The position numbers were made by a program, and so were the translations under genes. The notes below the pieces were generated by a model. That model made no database searches and was not told where the DNA came from. It saw only the letters and a program-made list of their open reading frames with translations. From Acidithiobacillus sp. AMEEHan (GTDB lineage Bacteria; Pseudomonadota; Gammaproteobacteria; Acidithiobacillales; Acidithiobacillaceae), in assembly GCF_030996345.1 (NCBI RefSeq), contig NZ_CP118747.1, positions 1,610,001-1,674,000 on the forward strand: DNA of 64,000 nucleotides. Reading direction: 5' to 3'. Below, in pieces: positions 44,508 to 52,336 of the stretch; position 1 is the stretch's first letter; the number at the start of each line of letters is the position of its first letter.

Positions 44508-44698
44508 CGGCTGTCACATTGGTTATGTTTTCAGGCTCCGCGTTGATCAAGGAAACGAATCTCCGCGCTCAATCATAAGGCCAATTTCCATTGCGGTCAT
44601 CGACAACCCTTTGAAGACGGTGGGCACGAAGCTCTGACGGAAGTCCTGCGACTACTGATGCCTGAAGCGCCAGGGTTCTGCTTCGCGCGCGGGCCAGG

Positions 44699-45685
44699 TC
44701 AGGCGCTGGGGCTGAAGCTGTCGAAGTGGATCTGTTCATGAGGGACTCCGTGGGAGAGCAAGAGATCCGTGGCGGCTTCCACCATCCCCGGGCTGCCGCA
44801 GAGATAAACTTCATGTTCTTGCCAATGGCCTTCCGCAGCCACCGCCGGCAAAAGACGCCGGGGACCCGACCAGCGCAGAAGTTCCGGATCGGAACAGGAT
44901 ACCGAAAAACGCAGTTCGCTCCGCTCCTGTCGCAATTCTTCGAGCACATCCAAGTGGTAGAGATCGCGCCGATTGCGCACCCCGAAATACAGCGATATTG
45001 ACCGTCTCCAGCCGAGTTTGCGGCTTTCCTCGAGAATGGCTTCGATAGGAGCGAGGCCGGTCCCGGCGGCAATGCAGAGTAATGGTCGTTCATTCTCCGT
45101 CCGTAAGTAAAAATCTCCTTGCGCGCCGGAGAGGACAATTTCATCGCCGATCTGGGCGCGGGTAAAGAGCCACTCGGAGAATTTTCCGCCCGGTACCTTG
45201 CGGATATGGAAGTGCAGCCGTTGATCCTCGCGCGGCGCATTTGCCATGGAGTAGGAACGCCAAGCATTCGTTTCTCCCGGAATCTTCAATCTCGCGTATT
45301 GTCCTGCCCGGTAGGGATAGGGGCGATCGCATTGGATTATGAGTTCCATGACGGTTTCCCCCAACAGACAAAGACTCTCGACTCGTCCCTGCCATTGCTC
45401 TGCAGTATCTATTTTTGCTGCGATGCGTAAGGAGCTGCGTGGCTGCGCTTTACATAAAATCGCTTTTCCGGATGCGCGCTCTTCCGGCGTCAATAATAAA
45501 GGCATGAAAGGAAGCTGGGTGATTTCTCCCTCCAGAATCGTTCCTTTGCAATCGCCGCAGGAACCATTGCCGCAACCGTGATGAATGGCGATTCCCTGCT
45601 CCAGTGCGGCCTCGACGATGCTTTGGTCTTCTCGGACCCGGAAACGAGTTCCGGAGGGCTCGAGGACTATTTCGTGTTCGATCAT
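44699..45685 (-). CDS. Ferredoxin-type NAD(P)H oxidoreductase, partner of the globin
   Basis: 328 residues. An N-terminal plant-type 2Fe-2S domain (HHGCGNGSCGDCKGTILEGE, fourth Cys in AILCKAQ) is joined to an FAD/NAD reductase (NAWRSYSMANAPREDQRLHF; LLCIAAGTGLAPIEAILEES; VYLCGSPGMVEAATDLLLSH). This is the layout of oxygenase reductases such as BenC/MmoC. It follows the globin by 66 bp with a strong hairpin between, so the pair could work as a split flavohaemoglobin-like NO dioxygenase (inference). Confidence 0.88.
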   Translation of the reverse strand: MIEHEIVLEPSGTRFRVREDQSIVEAALEQGIAIHHGCGNGSCGDCKGTILEGEITQLPFMPLLLTPEERASGKAILCKAQPRSSLRIAAKIDTAEQWQGRVESLCLLGETVMELIIQCDRPYPYRAGQYARLKIPGETNAWRSYSMANAPREDQRLHFHIRKVPGGKFSEWLFTRAQIGDEIVLSGAQGDFYLRTENERPLLCIAAGTGLAPIEAILEESRKLGWRRSISLYFGVRNRRDLYHLDVLEELRQERSELRFSVSCSDPELLRWSGPRRLLPAVAAEGHWQEHEVYLCGSPGMVEAATDLLLSHGVPHEQIHFDSFSPSA

Positions 45686-45717
45686 GTGCTGTCCTACCTT
45701 CCAGGGATCATCAAAAG

Positions 45718-45746
45718 TGCGGTCGCCAAGCGAGTTGGCGACCGCA
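45718..45746 (-). terminator. Strong hairpin between globin and reductase
   Basis: TGCGGTCGCCAA and TTGGCGACCGCA form a perfect 12-bp stem with a five-base loop, followed on the transcript by CTTTTG. It looks like a partial terminator or mRNA-stabilising element that would make globin more abundant than its reductase. Confidence 0.65.
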
Positions 45747-45751
45747 AGATT

Positions 45752-46216
45752 TCAGGCAACTGCAGGAGGTACGTCGTCGAGAACGAGAGGAACATAGCGT
45801 TCCGGTGCCATCGCTTCGGCGGCGGCCTGAATACAGATGCTTGCCGCCAGGTTGTAGGCCTCGATCCACGACTCCGCCATTTCCTGAGTCCAGGCCGGCC
45901 CCAGAAAATGCTTCAGGGTCAGCAACAGGCTTTTCCCTACGATGGGATAGTGTTCTGGCCGAGTATCGTATTTTATATGGCCGATCCCCAGTTCTTTCAG
46001 ATAAGGAACCAGCATCTCCGTGTTATCGATATTGCTGGCGATCAGAATCACCGAGTTGAAGAGTCGCACCCGCTGCTCGCTCATATCCCCTGGGAACATC
46101 TTCCGGACTTCGGGATAATGGCTGAACATGGTATCGTAAAAGTGCTGCGCAACCTGCACTCCCAAATCCTGTGCGGCCTTGCCGCTTTGCTTGATCAAAT
46201 CGATGTTGATGGTCAT
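45752..46216 (-). CDS. Single-domain bacterial haemoglobin (Vitreoscilla type)
   Basis: 154 residues starting at ATG 46216 behind AGGAG. It fits the globin half of flavohaemoglobins: VAQHFYDTMFSHYPEVRKMF, then LGIGHIKYDTRPEHYPIVGK with the proximal His, and TQEMAESWIEAYNLAASICI at the end. It lacks the fused reductase; a separate one follows. Its promoter region carries TTGAT-N4-GTCAA, an FNR/DNR-type box. NO detoxification or O2 delivery. Confidence 0.9.
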   Translation of the reverse strand: MTINIDLIKQSGKAAQDLGVQVAQHFYDTMFSHYPEVRKMFPGDMSEQRVRLFNSVILIASNIDNTEMLVPYLKELGIGHIKYDTRPEHYPIVGKSLLLTLKHFLGPAWTQEMAESWIEAYNLAASICIQAAAEAMAPERYVPLVLDDVPPAVA

Positions 46217-46286
46217 TTTGGAGTCTCCTGAATGCATCTTGCCCAATTGGCGACTGTGAGTATCTGGCTTCGGGGCGATGGCTTCC

Positions 46287-46300
46287 TTGATCTTGGTCAA
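46287..46300. promoter_or_regulatory. FNR/DNR-type box TTGATCTTGGTCAA
   Basis: A near-perfect 14-bp dyad, TTGAT-cttg-GTCAA, 70-84 bp ahead of the globin start and 60 bp ahead of the divergent Crp/Fnr gene. The GTCAA half is typical of NO-responsive DNR/NnrR sites. It could control both genes. Confidence 0.7.
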
Positions 46301-46359
46301 GATTTTTCGGCATATCTGCAGCTGCCCCGAGGTAGGTGCCGGGTGTCGGGAGCGGCAGC

Positions 46360-47045
46360 ATGACGGAAGACCTTTTGCCCTATGCTGCCCGACTGCGACA
46401 GCAGCCGCTTTTTGCAGTCTGGTCGCCGTCCCAGTTGGAGACGTTGCTCGGCGAATGTCGGCTCCATGCGTGCGAGAACGGAGATTTGCTGTTCATCGAA
46501 AAGGATCCGGCAGAGCAGTTTTACTTTTTGGATGCCGGAGTTGTCGAGTTGCTGAGTACGAGCGCTGAGGGCAAGGAGAAGGTGGTCGAGATCATGCAAG
46601 CGGGCGACCTCTTTGCGGAAGCTGTAGCGTTCATGGGGGAAGATACCCGGTCACGGCCAGATGCCAGGGTAAAACCAGAGTGTTACAAATCCCTTTTTTG
46701 CCATTTGTCGGTATTCTTGAGGGCGACCCGCGTCTCATGCGACGCATCCTTGGTCAATTGAGCATGCGGCTACATTTTCTGGTCAAAGAGATTCGCATGC
46801 GCAGCATCGAGTCTGCCGATACAAGAATATGCAATTATTTGCTGGAATTATCGGATGCATCGGAAGAAACCGGACAATTCCAGCTGCCAGCAAAAAAAGT
46901 CAGTGTTGCTGCGCGATTGGGAGTTACTCCCGAAACCCTCTCCCGTGTTCTGCGCAGGCTGAAAGAAGCTGGAGCTATCGATATGCGAGATAAAACCATC
47001 ACGGTCTTAGACCGCCGTAAACTTCTGGAGGCAGGGTTAAGATAG
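46360..47045 (+). pseudogene. Crp/Fnr-family regulator, single-base frameshift
   Basis: The N-terminal beta-roll is read from ATG 46360 (MTEDLLPYAARLRQQPLFAV; EQFYFLDAGVVELLSTSAEG) up to AFMGEDT. The protein then continues in another frame (PVTARCQGKTRVLQIPFLPF to the stop at 47045), with dimer helix and HTH (KVSVAARLGVTPETLSRVLR). Adding one T near 46644 would give GEDYPVTARC, the usual family text, so one base is missing. It may be a dead gene, a recent mutation or a sequencing error. It is divergent from the globin. Confidence 0.8.
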
Positions 47046-47116
47046 GAGGTAATTGACCACTTTGTCTTCGGTCGGAATTTGTGCTTCTTCGAAAATATGA
47101 ACGACCACTTCCGCTG

Positions 47117-48211
47117 AATTGTGTTGAAAAACTCTCTATTTTCAGAGCAACATCGCGTGCGTTCTCGTGCATACTGCGCGCAATTTTGCGCATTGGTGTA
47201 TTCGGGCAGCATTGTGCTTTGGCTGGGCAAGTACCGCGGCTCTTACAGCTGTGGCTCAATCTGTTTCTCCTCTACCAGCCACGCTAGCATAGGCGCCGCA
47301 CCATACGCCGTGTCGCCGAGCAGACGTTGGGGCGTTATCGCAAACCGCTCCTCGACGCGCTCGATCATCAGGCGGGTAGATGCCACCTCAGCGCTGCGAT
47401 AGGCAGGAGTCGCCTCGACGTCAAGAATAACTCCATGGGCTGTATCAATGAGGTAGTTGGTAGAGTAGGCAAAAATCGCGGGATTTCCGCGCATCGCAAT
47501 CCAGCGAGACTGGGGATCGGTGAGAGAAATGCGCTTAGGCTGAGCCTCGATGGGAGTGGCTTCCTCCAACGCCGCAAGATACTCGCGCACCGCGCGGGAG
47601 TAGTCTGCAGACGCCGTTCCCCAATCCATGATTTCCTCGCCTGAGGTACTGTGCTGGGCGCTCGCGTCGGCGGCGATGAGGCTCGCATCGACGGCAAACC
47701 CTTCCCCTCGGACCAGACCCGAGGCCATACAACGACGAACTACTTTGTCGAAGACCCAACGGAATGCGCCGCTTTCCCGGAACCGCCCATGACGATTTTT
47801 GGAAAAAGTGGAATGTTCTGGGACCGCATCTTCCAGACCCAGTCGGCAGAACCAGCGATAAGCAAGGTTCAGATGAACCTCCTCACATAGACGTCGCTCC
47901 GAGCGGATACCGTAGCAATATCCAATGATGAGCATGCGGATCATCAGTTCTGGGTCCACCGAGGGACGCCCCGTTTGGCTGTAATAACCTCCAAGATGCT
48001 GACGGAGATCGCTGAGATCGAGGACTTGGTCGATTGCACGCAGCAGATGATTCTGAGGAATGTGGTTGTCGAGGTGAAAGGCATAGAACAACGGCTTTTG
48101 TGCCACCTTTCTCTGACCCATCATGTCGACAATCTCCATTGAAAACAATTGGTTGATTATACAGCAACCTGTCAAGGAGGGCCACCACAACTGGGGTTTT
48201 TCAACACAATT
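47117..48211 (-). mobile_element. IS1182-family element, internally deleted
   Basis: The inverted ends share AATTGTGTTGAAAAAC (47117-47132 on the plus strand, 48196-48211 on the minus). The element is about 1.1 kb where intact IS1182 members are about 1.6-1.8 kb. The transposase N-terminal two thirds and a short C-terminal piece are present with the segment between them missing. No clear target duplication was seen. Confidence 0.75.
47243..48139 (-). pseudogene. IS1182-type transposase, C-terminal region deleted
   Basis: From ATG 48139: MEIVDMMGQRKVAQKPLFYA, then TGRPSVDPELMIRMLIIGYC, RLCEEVHLNLAYRWFCRLGL, STFSKNRHGRFRESG, and GEGFAVDASLIAADAS (first catalytic Asp), closing GDTAYGAAPMLAWLVEEKQI. 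Normally about 100 more residues follow before CPAKAQCCPNTPMRKIARSM. Here that later block appears at once in another frame (near 47229-47130), so the deletion removed the stretch between. Inactive. Confidence 0.8.
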
Positions 48212-48216
48212 GACCA

Positions 48217-48746
48217 AAAGCAGCCGTTCAGTTGATAACCAGAACTGGCGGCCCTAGAGCTTGGTCGGACTAAATCGTGGAGCAGCGTGCCTTACAGGGG
48301 CAATTACAAACACCACGAATCATAGGTCAGCACGGCCAGTATCCAAAGGTGCACGCAAGGTGCCCACACTGTACTCATGCCCTGGGATTGTCTGCTAGGC
48401 TTAACGAGGGGAGAGGTTTCGAAGCAAGGGTGTCCATCGCCCTTTGTAGGTTCGTAGTGTGGGCGTATTGCTGTTTCTGGGCCTGGTAAGAGTGTCGTTG
48501 GTGCTCTCAGCGTTGTTTCAGTTGAGCTTGGCATTCTTGCTATGTGGGATTCGATTGGCTGTGGTGGTGGAGGCGCAAGCATCAGCCTCGCAGCAAACAG
48601 GACGTGATGATTCAATCCCGGCGACTGGGTGGCGCGATGAGGAGTAGACAGCGCGCCCAACCTTCACGCCTTGGTCGTTTGTTTAGTGTGGCTGGTCAAT
48701 TGCGCGTCTTATCAGTTCCAACCACTGGCTCCATCGGAAAAATCGC
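48217..48746. other. 530-bp stretch without a convincing gene
   Basis: After the IS1182 end I see no well-supported gene. A GTG-started frame at 48459-48647 has a hydrophobic start (LLFLGLVRVSLVLSALFQLS) but no ribosome site. A second frame at 48544-48750 is basic and overlaps the next gene by four bases. Both could be decayed membrane-protein remnants. Treat as noncoding unless homologues appear. Confidence 0.5.
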
Positions 48747-48956
48747 ATGATTTGGCTACTGGCAGTCATTCTTATCCCTGTTATCGTTGTCGCTCTGCTA
48801 TTCCTATCGGCAATGGACGACTTTGCGCAAATCATCACCTTTCTACTAGATTTCCGTCGCCTCATTGACGATTTATGGCACGTGCTCCTCATCTTGCTTC
48901 TTGGTGCTGCTGCCGAGGTGTTTAGTCTGGTCATGTGGCTCGGGCATCTGCTCTGA
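48747..48956 (+). CDS. Small membrane protein of unknown function (69 aa)
   Basis: Two hydrophobic helices: LLAVILIPVIVVALLFLSAM and LWHVLLILLLGAAAEVFSLV, separated by an acidic loop (DDFAQIITFLLDFRRLIDD). Only a weak ribosome site (GGAAAAA). It lies 27 bp before the DUF2784 gene and is probably co-transcribed. No family recognised. Confidence 0.5.
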   Translation: MIWLLAVILIPVIVVALLFLSAMDDFAQIITFLLDFRRLIDDLWHVLLILLLGAAAEVFSLVMWLGHLL

Positions 48957-48983
48957 GATCCTAGCTGGATTGAAAGCAAAAAC

Positions 48984-49403
48984 ATGGTCGGTAAACTCCT
49001 TACAGATCTCTACCTTGCCGACAGCATTCTGGTCGTGCATGTTCTGATCATCCTGTTCAACATCTTTGGCCTGGTGGCGATACCATTGGGGGCCTGGTAT
49101 GGTTGGCGGTGGGTCAGAATTTTATGGTGGCGGTCTCTGCACCTTCTTTTCTTGTTCGTCGTAGCAATCCAGGCAGTAATGGGAAGGGCATGTTTTTTGA
49201 CGATTTGGCAGAGTCAGCTACAGGAACAAGCGGGACGAGAAGGATTCCGAGCGCCGCTGATCCAAACCTGGGTGAACCACTTTTTCTTTTGGAATTTGCC
49301 AATGGCATTTTTTACGACGCTATATGTGCTTGTGTGGATATACGTAGTTATCCTTTGGTGGAAAGTGCCTCCATACTGGAGAAAGAATACATCTGCAAGA
49401 TAG
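48984..49403 (+). CDS. DUF2784 membrane protein
   Basis: 139 residues and four membrane helices. The family landmarks are DSILVVHVLIILFNIFGLVA, WRWVRILWWRSLHLLFLFVV, QAVMGRACFLTIWQSQLQEQ and the WVNHFFFWNLP region. The Cys-Phe-Leu-Thr-x-W segment and internal His are conserved in DUF2784. Function unknown. The short spacing from the previous small membrane gene suggests a two-gene unit. Confidence 0.85.
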   Translation: MVGKLLTDLYLADSILVVHVLIILFNIFGLVAIPLGAWYGWRWVRILWWRSLHLLFLFVVAIQAVMGRACFLTIWQSQLQEQAGREGFRAPLIQTWVNHFFFWNLPMAFFTTLYVLVWIYVVILWWKVPPYWRKNTSAR

Positions 49404-49533
49404 TCTGGAAACTCACAGCCAATACAACGCGAAAGTGCTGAGTAGCGGATTCCGCTTTGAAAAAGTTGACTAAAGGTCCTCATCGCAGTCCGCTTCGTGA
49501 TGACGAATGAATTAGCGGCCCTCAGGCGGTACT

Positions 49534-49872
49534 TCAAAAACAGACGACCTCATCAGCAGCGCTGATCCAGGCAGAGAGCCCCCTCATAGAGCCTTTCTGG
49601 ATCTCTGGGGATAACAAATCCACTCCCTGTGCTGCCAATGAGGTTCCGCAGCATTGCACTTGCAGCCCCAAGTCCAGCAATTCTCGCAATAAGGAGTGGG
49701 TACTGTCGGCGGCGCTGTCTAGTCCTTGCAGCAGCAGAACCCCTTGACCGGCGAGGAAGAGTCGGACCTCTTTGTTGTCTGCCAGCATGGCACCGGCAAG
49801 GCGCACCGCTGTGTCGGCACGAGGATTCTCCGGATCAGGTCCGGCATGCAGGATAATCAATGCAGTCGTCAT
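49534..49872 (-). CDS. Cytosolic DsrE-family sulfur-carrier-like protein
   Basis: 112 residues from ATG 49872 behind GGAGAG. The DsrE/F fold is recognisable: MTTALIILHAGPDPENPRAD, then VRLFLAGQGVLLLQGL, and LGLQVQCCGTSLAAQGV with the conserved Cys (a Cys-Cys pair here). DsrE and TusA-type proteins carry persulfide sulfur. Last gene of an operon with a persulfide dioxygenase-like MBL, an ArsR repressor and an MFS transporter, all pointing to sulfane-sulfur handling. Confidence 0.85.
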   Translation of the reverse strand: MTTALIILHAGPDPENPRADTAVRLAGAMLADNKEVRLFLAGQGVLLLQGLDSAADSTHSLLRELLDLGLQVQCCGTSLAAQGVDLLSPEIQKGSMRGLSAWISAADEVVCF

Positions 49873-49885
49873 GCTGCTCTCCAGT

Positions 49886-51157
49886 TTACGCAGTGCGGGG
49901 ATGAGTTTCTTGTACCGCGAGGGCAATCCAAACGCCGGACAAGGCGACGATAGCAGCGGTCAACCAGATAGCGGGCAAGATTTTGTCACTCCATTGTGCA
50001 ACCAGGCCGAGCAGGAGGCCGCCGATGGCGTAGCCGGTATCCCGCCAGTAGCGGTAGGTACCGAGGATTTTGCCCCGCTCAAGCGGCGGGGCGACATCGG
50101 ACATGGCCGCGATCAGGTTCGGATAGAGCAGAGCCATGCCCAGCCCCATGAGTGCAGCGGTTGCCATCCATGCCGGGAAGTGGTCGACGAGTGCGGTGCC
50201 AGCAAGGCCTGCAGCAAGCAGGGCAAAGCCCAGCAACACCGGCGGCCTGCGACCAATACGGTCCGCCAGATGTCCAGTCCAGAACTGACAGAGCCCCCAA
50301 ACCATGGCATACACCCCGGTGATCCAACCGATTCGAATGACACCGAGTCCATGGAAGTGGAAAAAGACGGGAAACAATACCCAGACCAAGGTATCGGCAA
50401 TTTTGTTCGTCACCCCTCCCTGGCAAAGAGCTCGATACGTGGCATCGCCAAAGGAAACACGAAGAAAGGTCGCCCAAGTGCCAGCTTGCGGCGCGGTCGT
50501 CACCGTTCCGGCAGCTTGTTGGTTCTGGGCATGCTCGGCATGCACCCAATGAATGGTATCCTGTACGCGCAGAAGCAGAAGAAGCGCCAATGCAATGACC
50601 GCGAGGCCAAAGCCTAGCAAGGCCCAGCGGGGACCATAGAGCACGGCCAGATATCCCGTACCCAGTCCGGCGAGACCCACCGCAATATAGCCCACTGCCT
50701 CATTGATGCCGACGGCAAGGCCTCGTTGGCGGTTATTCGCCAGATCGATCTGGCTCGTCACGGTCATGGTCCAGGTGAAGGCTTGGTTGATGCCCAAGAA
50801 CACGTTGGCAGCAATGATCCACCACCAGTTGGGGGCAAAGAAGATCAGCAGAGGAATCGGGATGCCTGCAATCCAACCAAGCAGTAGCACTTTCTTGCGG
50901 CCAACGCGATCGGAGAGCCCCCCTGCCATAAAATTTAAGGCCCCTTTGACCAAGCCGAAGGAAATCACAAAAGAGGCCAAGAAGAGAAATGCGTGGCTAT
51001 CGATGCCAAAGCGATGACTCATGGCCGGAAGGACATTCCGCTCCATGCCGATGATCAGGCCAACAAAAAATACCTGGACTGTCTGCAGCAAAAACTGGCT
51101 ACGATTGATACCAATCCCTCGGGTATAAATTTTCCTCGTCAGAGGCGAGGTGGCCAT
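49886..51157 (-). CDS. MFS transporter in the sulfur operon
   Basis: 423 residues, 12 helices. Motif A-like GGLSDRVGRKKVLLLGWIAG and the second copy GHLADRIGRRPPVLLGFALL are visible, with RGLAVGINEAVGYIAVGLAG between. Its stop lies 13 bp before the DsrE start and its ATG touches the ArsR stop. The substrate is unknown; sulfite, thiosulfate or another sulfur species fits the neighbours (inference). Confidence 0.87.
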   Translation of the reverse strand: MATSPLTRKIYTRGIGINRSQFLLQTVQVFFVGLIIGMERNVLPAMSHRFGIDSHAFLFLASFVISFGLVKGALNFMAGGLSDRVGRKKVLLLGWIAGIPIPLLIFFAPNWWWIIAANVFLGINQAFTWTMTVTSQIDLANNRQRGLAVGINEAVGYIAVGLAGLGTGYLAVLYGPRWALLGFGLAVIALALLLLLRVQDTIHWVHAEHAQNQQAAGTVTTAPQAGTWATFLRVSFGDATYRALCQGGVTNKIADTLVWVLFPVFFHFHGLGVIRIGWITGVYAMVWGLCQFWTGHLADRIGRRPPVLLGFALLAAGLAGTALVDHFPAWMATAALMGLGMALLYPNLIAAMSDVAPPLERGKILGTYRYWRDTGYAIGGLLLGLVAQWSDKILPAIWLTAAIVALSGVWIALAVQETHPRTA

Positions 51158-51513
51158 TACTTTTCCCCCTTGCGCAAAGGCACCACCGTACTCAGTGCCT
51201 CCTGCAGTTGGCTCGTGGTCTGCATTTGATCGAGGATGAGTTCGCGTACGATTTCACAGGTTTCGAGCACTTTTGGGCTCGTCAATCGGTAGTGGCAGAA
51301 TGTCCCGCATTTATCGCAATGGACCAAGCCTCGCGCCTTGAGGACGCTCAGATGCTGAGAGACGTTGGCCTTGGACAACTTAGTCAGTTCTGCGATCTCG
51401 CCAGCGCTTTTTTGTCCCTCCCCCAAATAGTGGATCATCTCCAGGCGCTTGGGGTGTGCCAGCGCCGCGAATACTTCAGAAAACAGCGCATAGCGCACGG
51501 TATCGCTGCTCAT
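51157..51513 (-). CDS. ArsR-family repressor of SqrR/BigR type
   Basis: 118 residues. The winged HTH is VFAALAHPKRLEMIHYLGEG then ELTKLSKANVSQHLSVLKAR. Several cysteines are available for redox or persulfide sensing: LVHCDKCGTFCHYRL and KVLETCEIVRELI. SqrR/BigR regulators sense persulfides by forming an inter-cysteine tetrasulfide and control exactly this kind of MBL operon. It overlaps the MBL stop by 4 bp. Autoregulation expected. Confidence 0.85.
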   Translation of the reverse strand: MSSDTVRYALFSEVFAALAHPKRLEMIHYLGEGQKSAGEIAELTKLSKANVSQHLSVLKARGLVHCDKCGTFCHYRLTSPKVLETCEIVRELILDQMQTTSQLQEALSTVVPLRKGEK

Positions 51514-52247
51514 GCTGCTTGCCCCAGGTTGATGGCGACGATACGCGCCATGTCTGCAGGTTTCGCGGGAATGTCCGCAGTGAGGGAACGGATGAATGTG
51601 GCTCGATCCATGCTGAGGTAGGGATCCCAGCGTTTTTCAAAACCGATGGTGGAGGAAGGTTTCCCGGACAGGCCAGCGCCGCAGACACTTCCCGCCGCAT
51701 GACCAGGGAAGATCTCCAGGTCATCAGGTAGCGTGAGCAATTTTTGGTGCAGGCTCTCATACAGTTGACTGGCCATGTCCTCCGCTGTTCCCCCGAGATC
51801 GGGTCGGCCCACCCCACCGACGAAGAGGGTATCTCCAGTGAGGGCAAACCAGGGATCAGCGCTTCTTCGCCGGTCACTGACCAAGAGACAGAGGCTATCG
51901 AGGGTATGGCCAGGGGTATGCAAAACTTGGGTAACCACGTTCCCGGTTTCCAAAATCTCCCCATCTTTAAGCCCCTGAATAGGAAACCCTACCCGCGTCG
52001 CGTCGCTTTCGTGCATGCAATAGGGCGCATCCACCTGATCGGCCAGCACTCGACCGCCAGACAGGTGGTCCGCGTGGATATGGGTATCGATGACATAGCG
52101 GATGCGAACGGCCGCCTTTTGGGCTTCTTCCACAAACCAGGGCTCATCCCCGGCCACCACATCTACCGCTACGGCAAAGCCTTTGCCGCCACAGCCGTAA
52201 AAGTAAGACAACGTACCATCGGCGCTGCTGCGCTGCTTGAAAAACAT
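51510..52247 (-). CDS. Persulfide dioxygenase-like metallo-beta-lactamase fold protein
   Basis: 245 residues from ATG 52247, behind GGAGGTG. Metal motifs: THIHADHLSGG (H-x-H-x-DH), LHTPGHTLDS, FALTGDTLFVGGVGRPDL and DLEIFPGHAAGSVCGAG. The GSVCGAGLSGKPSSTIGFEK stretch is typical of the ETHE1/Blh-related group in sulfur operons. Likely oxidises or processes glutathione persulfide. First gene of a four-gene operon whose promoter abuts an IS element. Confidence 0.87.
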   Translation of the reverse strand: MFFKQRSSADGTLSYFYGCGGKGFAVAVDVVAGDEPWFVEEAQKAAVRIRYVIDTHIHADHLSGGRVLADQVDAPYCMHESDATRVGFPIQGLKDGEILETGNVVTQVLHTPGHTLDSLCLLVSDRRRSADPWFALTGDTLFVGGVGRPDLGGTAEDMASQLYESLHQKLLTLPDDLEIFPGHAAGSVCGAGLSGKPSSTIGFEKRWDPYLSMDRATFIRSLTADIPAKPADMARIVAINLGQAA

Positions 52248-52291
52248 GAAGCACCTCCAACTGATTCTGAAGTTAAGAAATCTTGCAATCA

Positions 52292-52320
52292 AAGCTAGTG
52301 AAGAATGGCTTCGTTGTCAA
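52292..52320 (-). promoter_or_regulatory. Promoter of the sulfur operon
   Basis: On the minus strand TTGACA (52320-52315) is followed after 17 bp by TAGCTT (52297-52292), about 45 bp before the MBL start. The ISNCY target duplication begins at 52321, directly against the -35 box, so any upstream activator site has been displaced. Confidence 0.6.
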
Positions 52321-52336
52321 ACCGGTCAGAGGGAGC

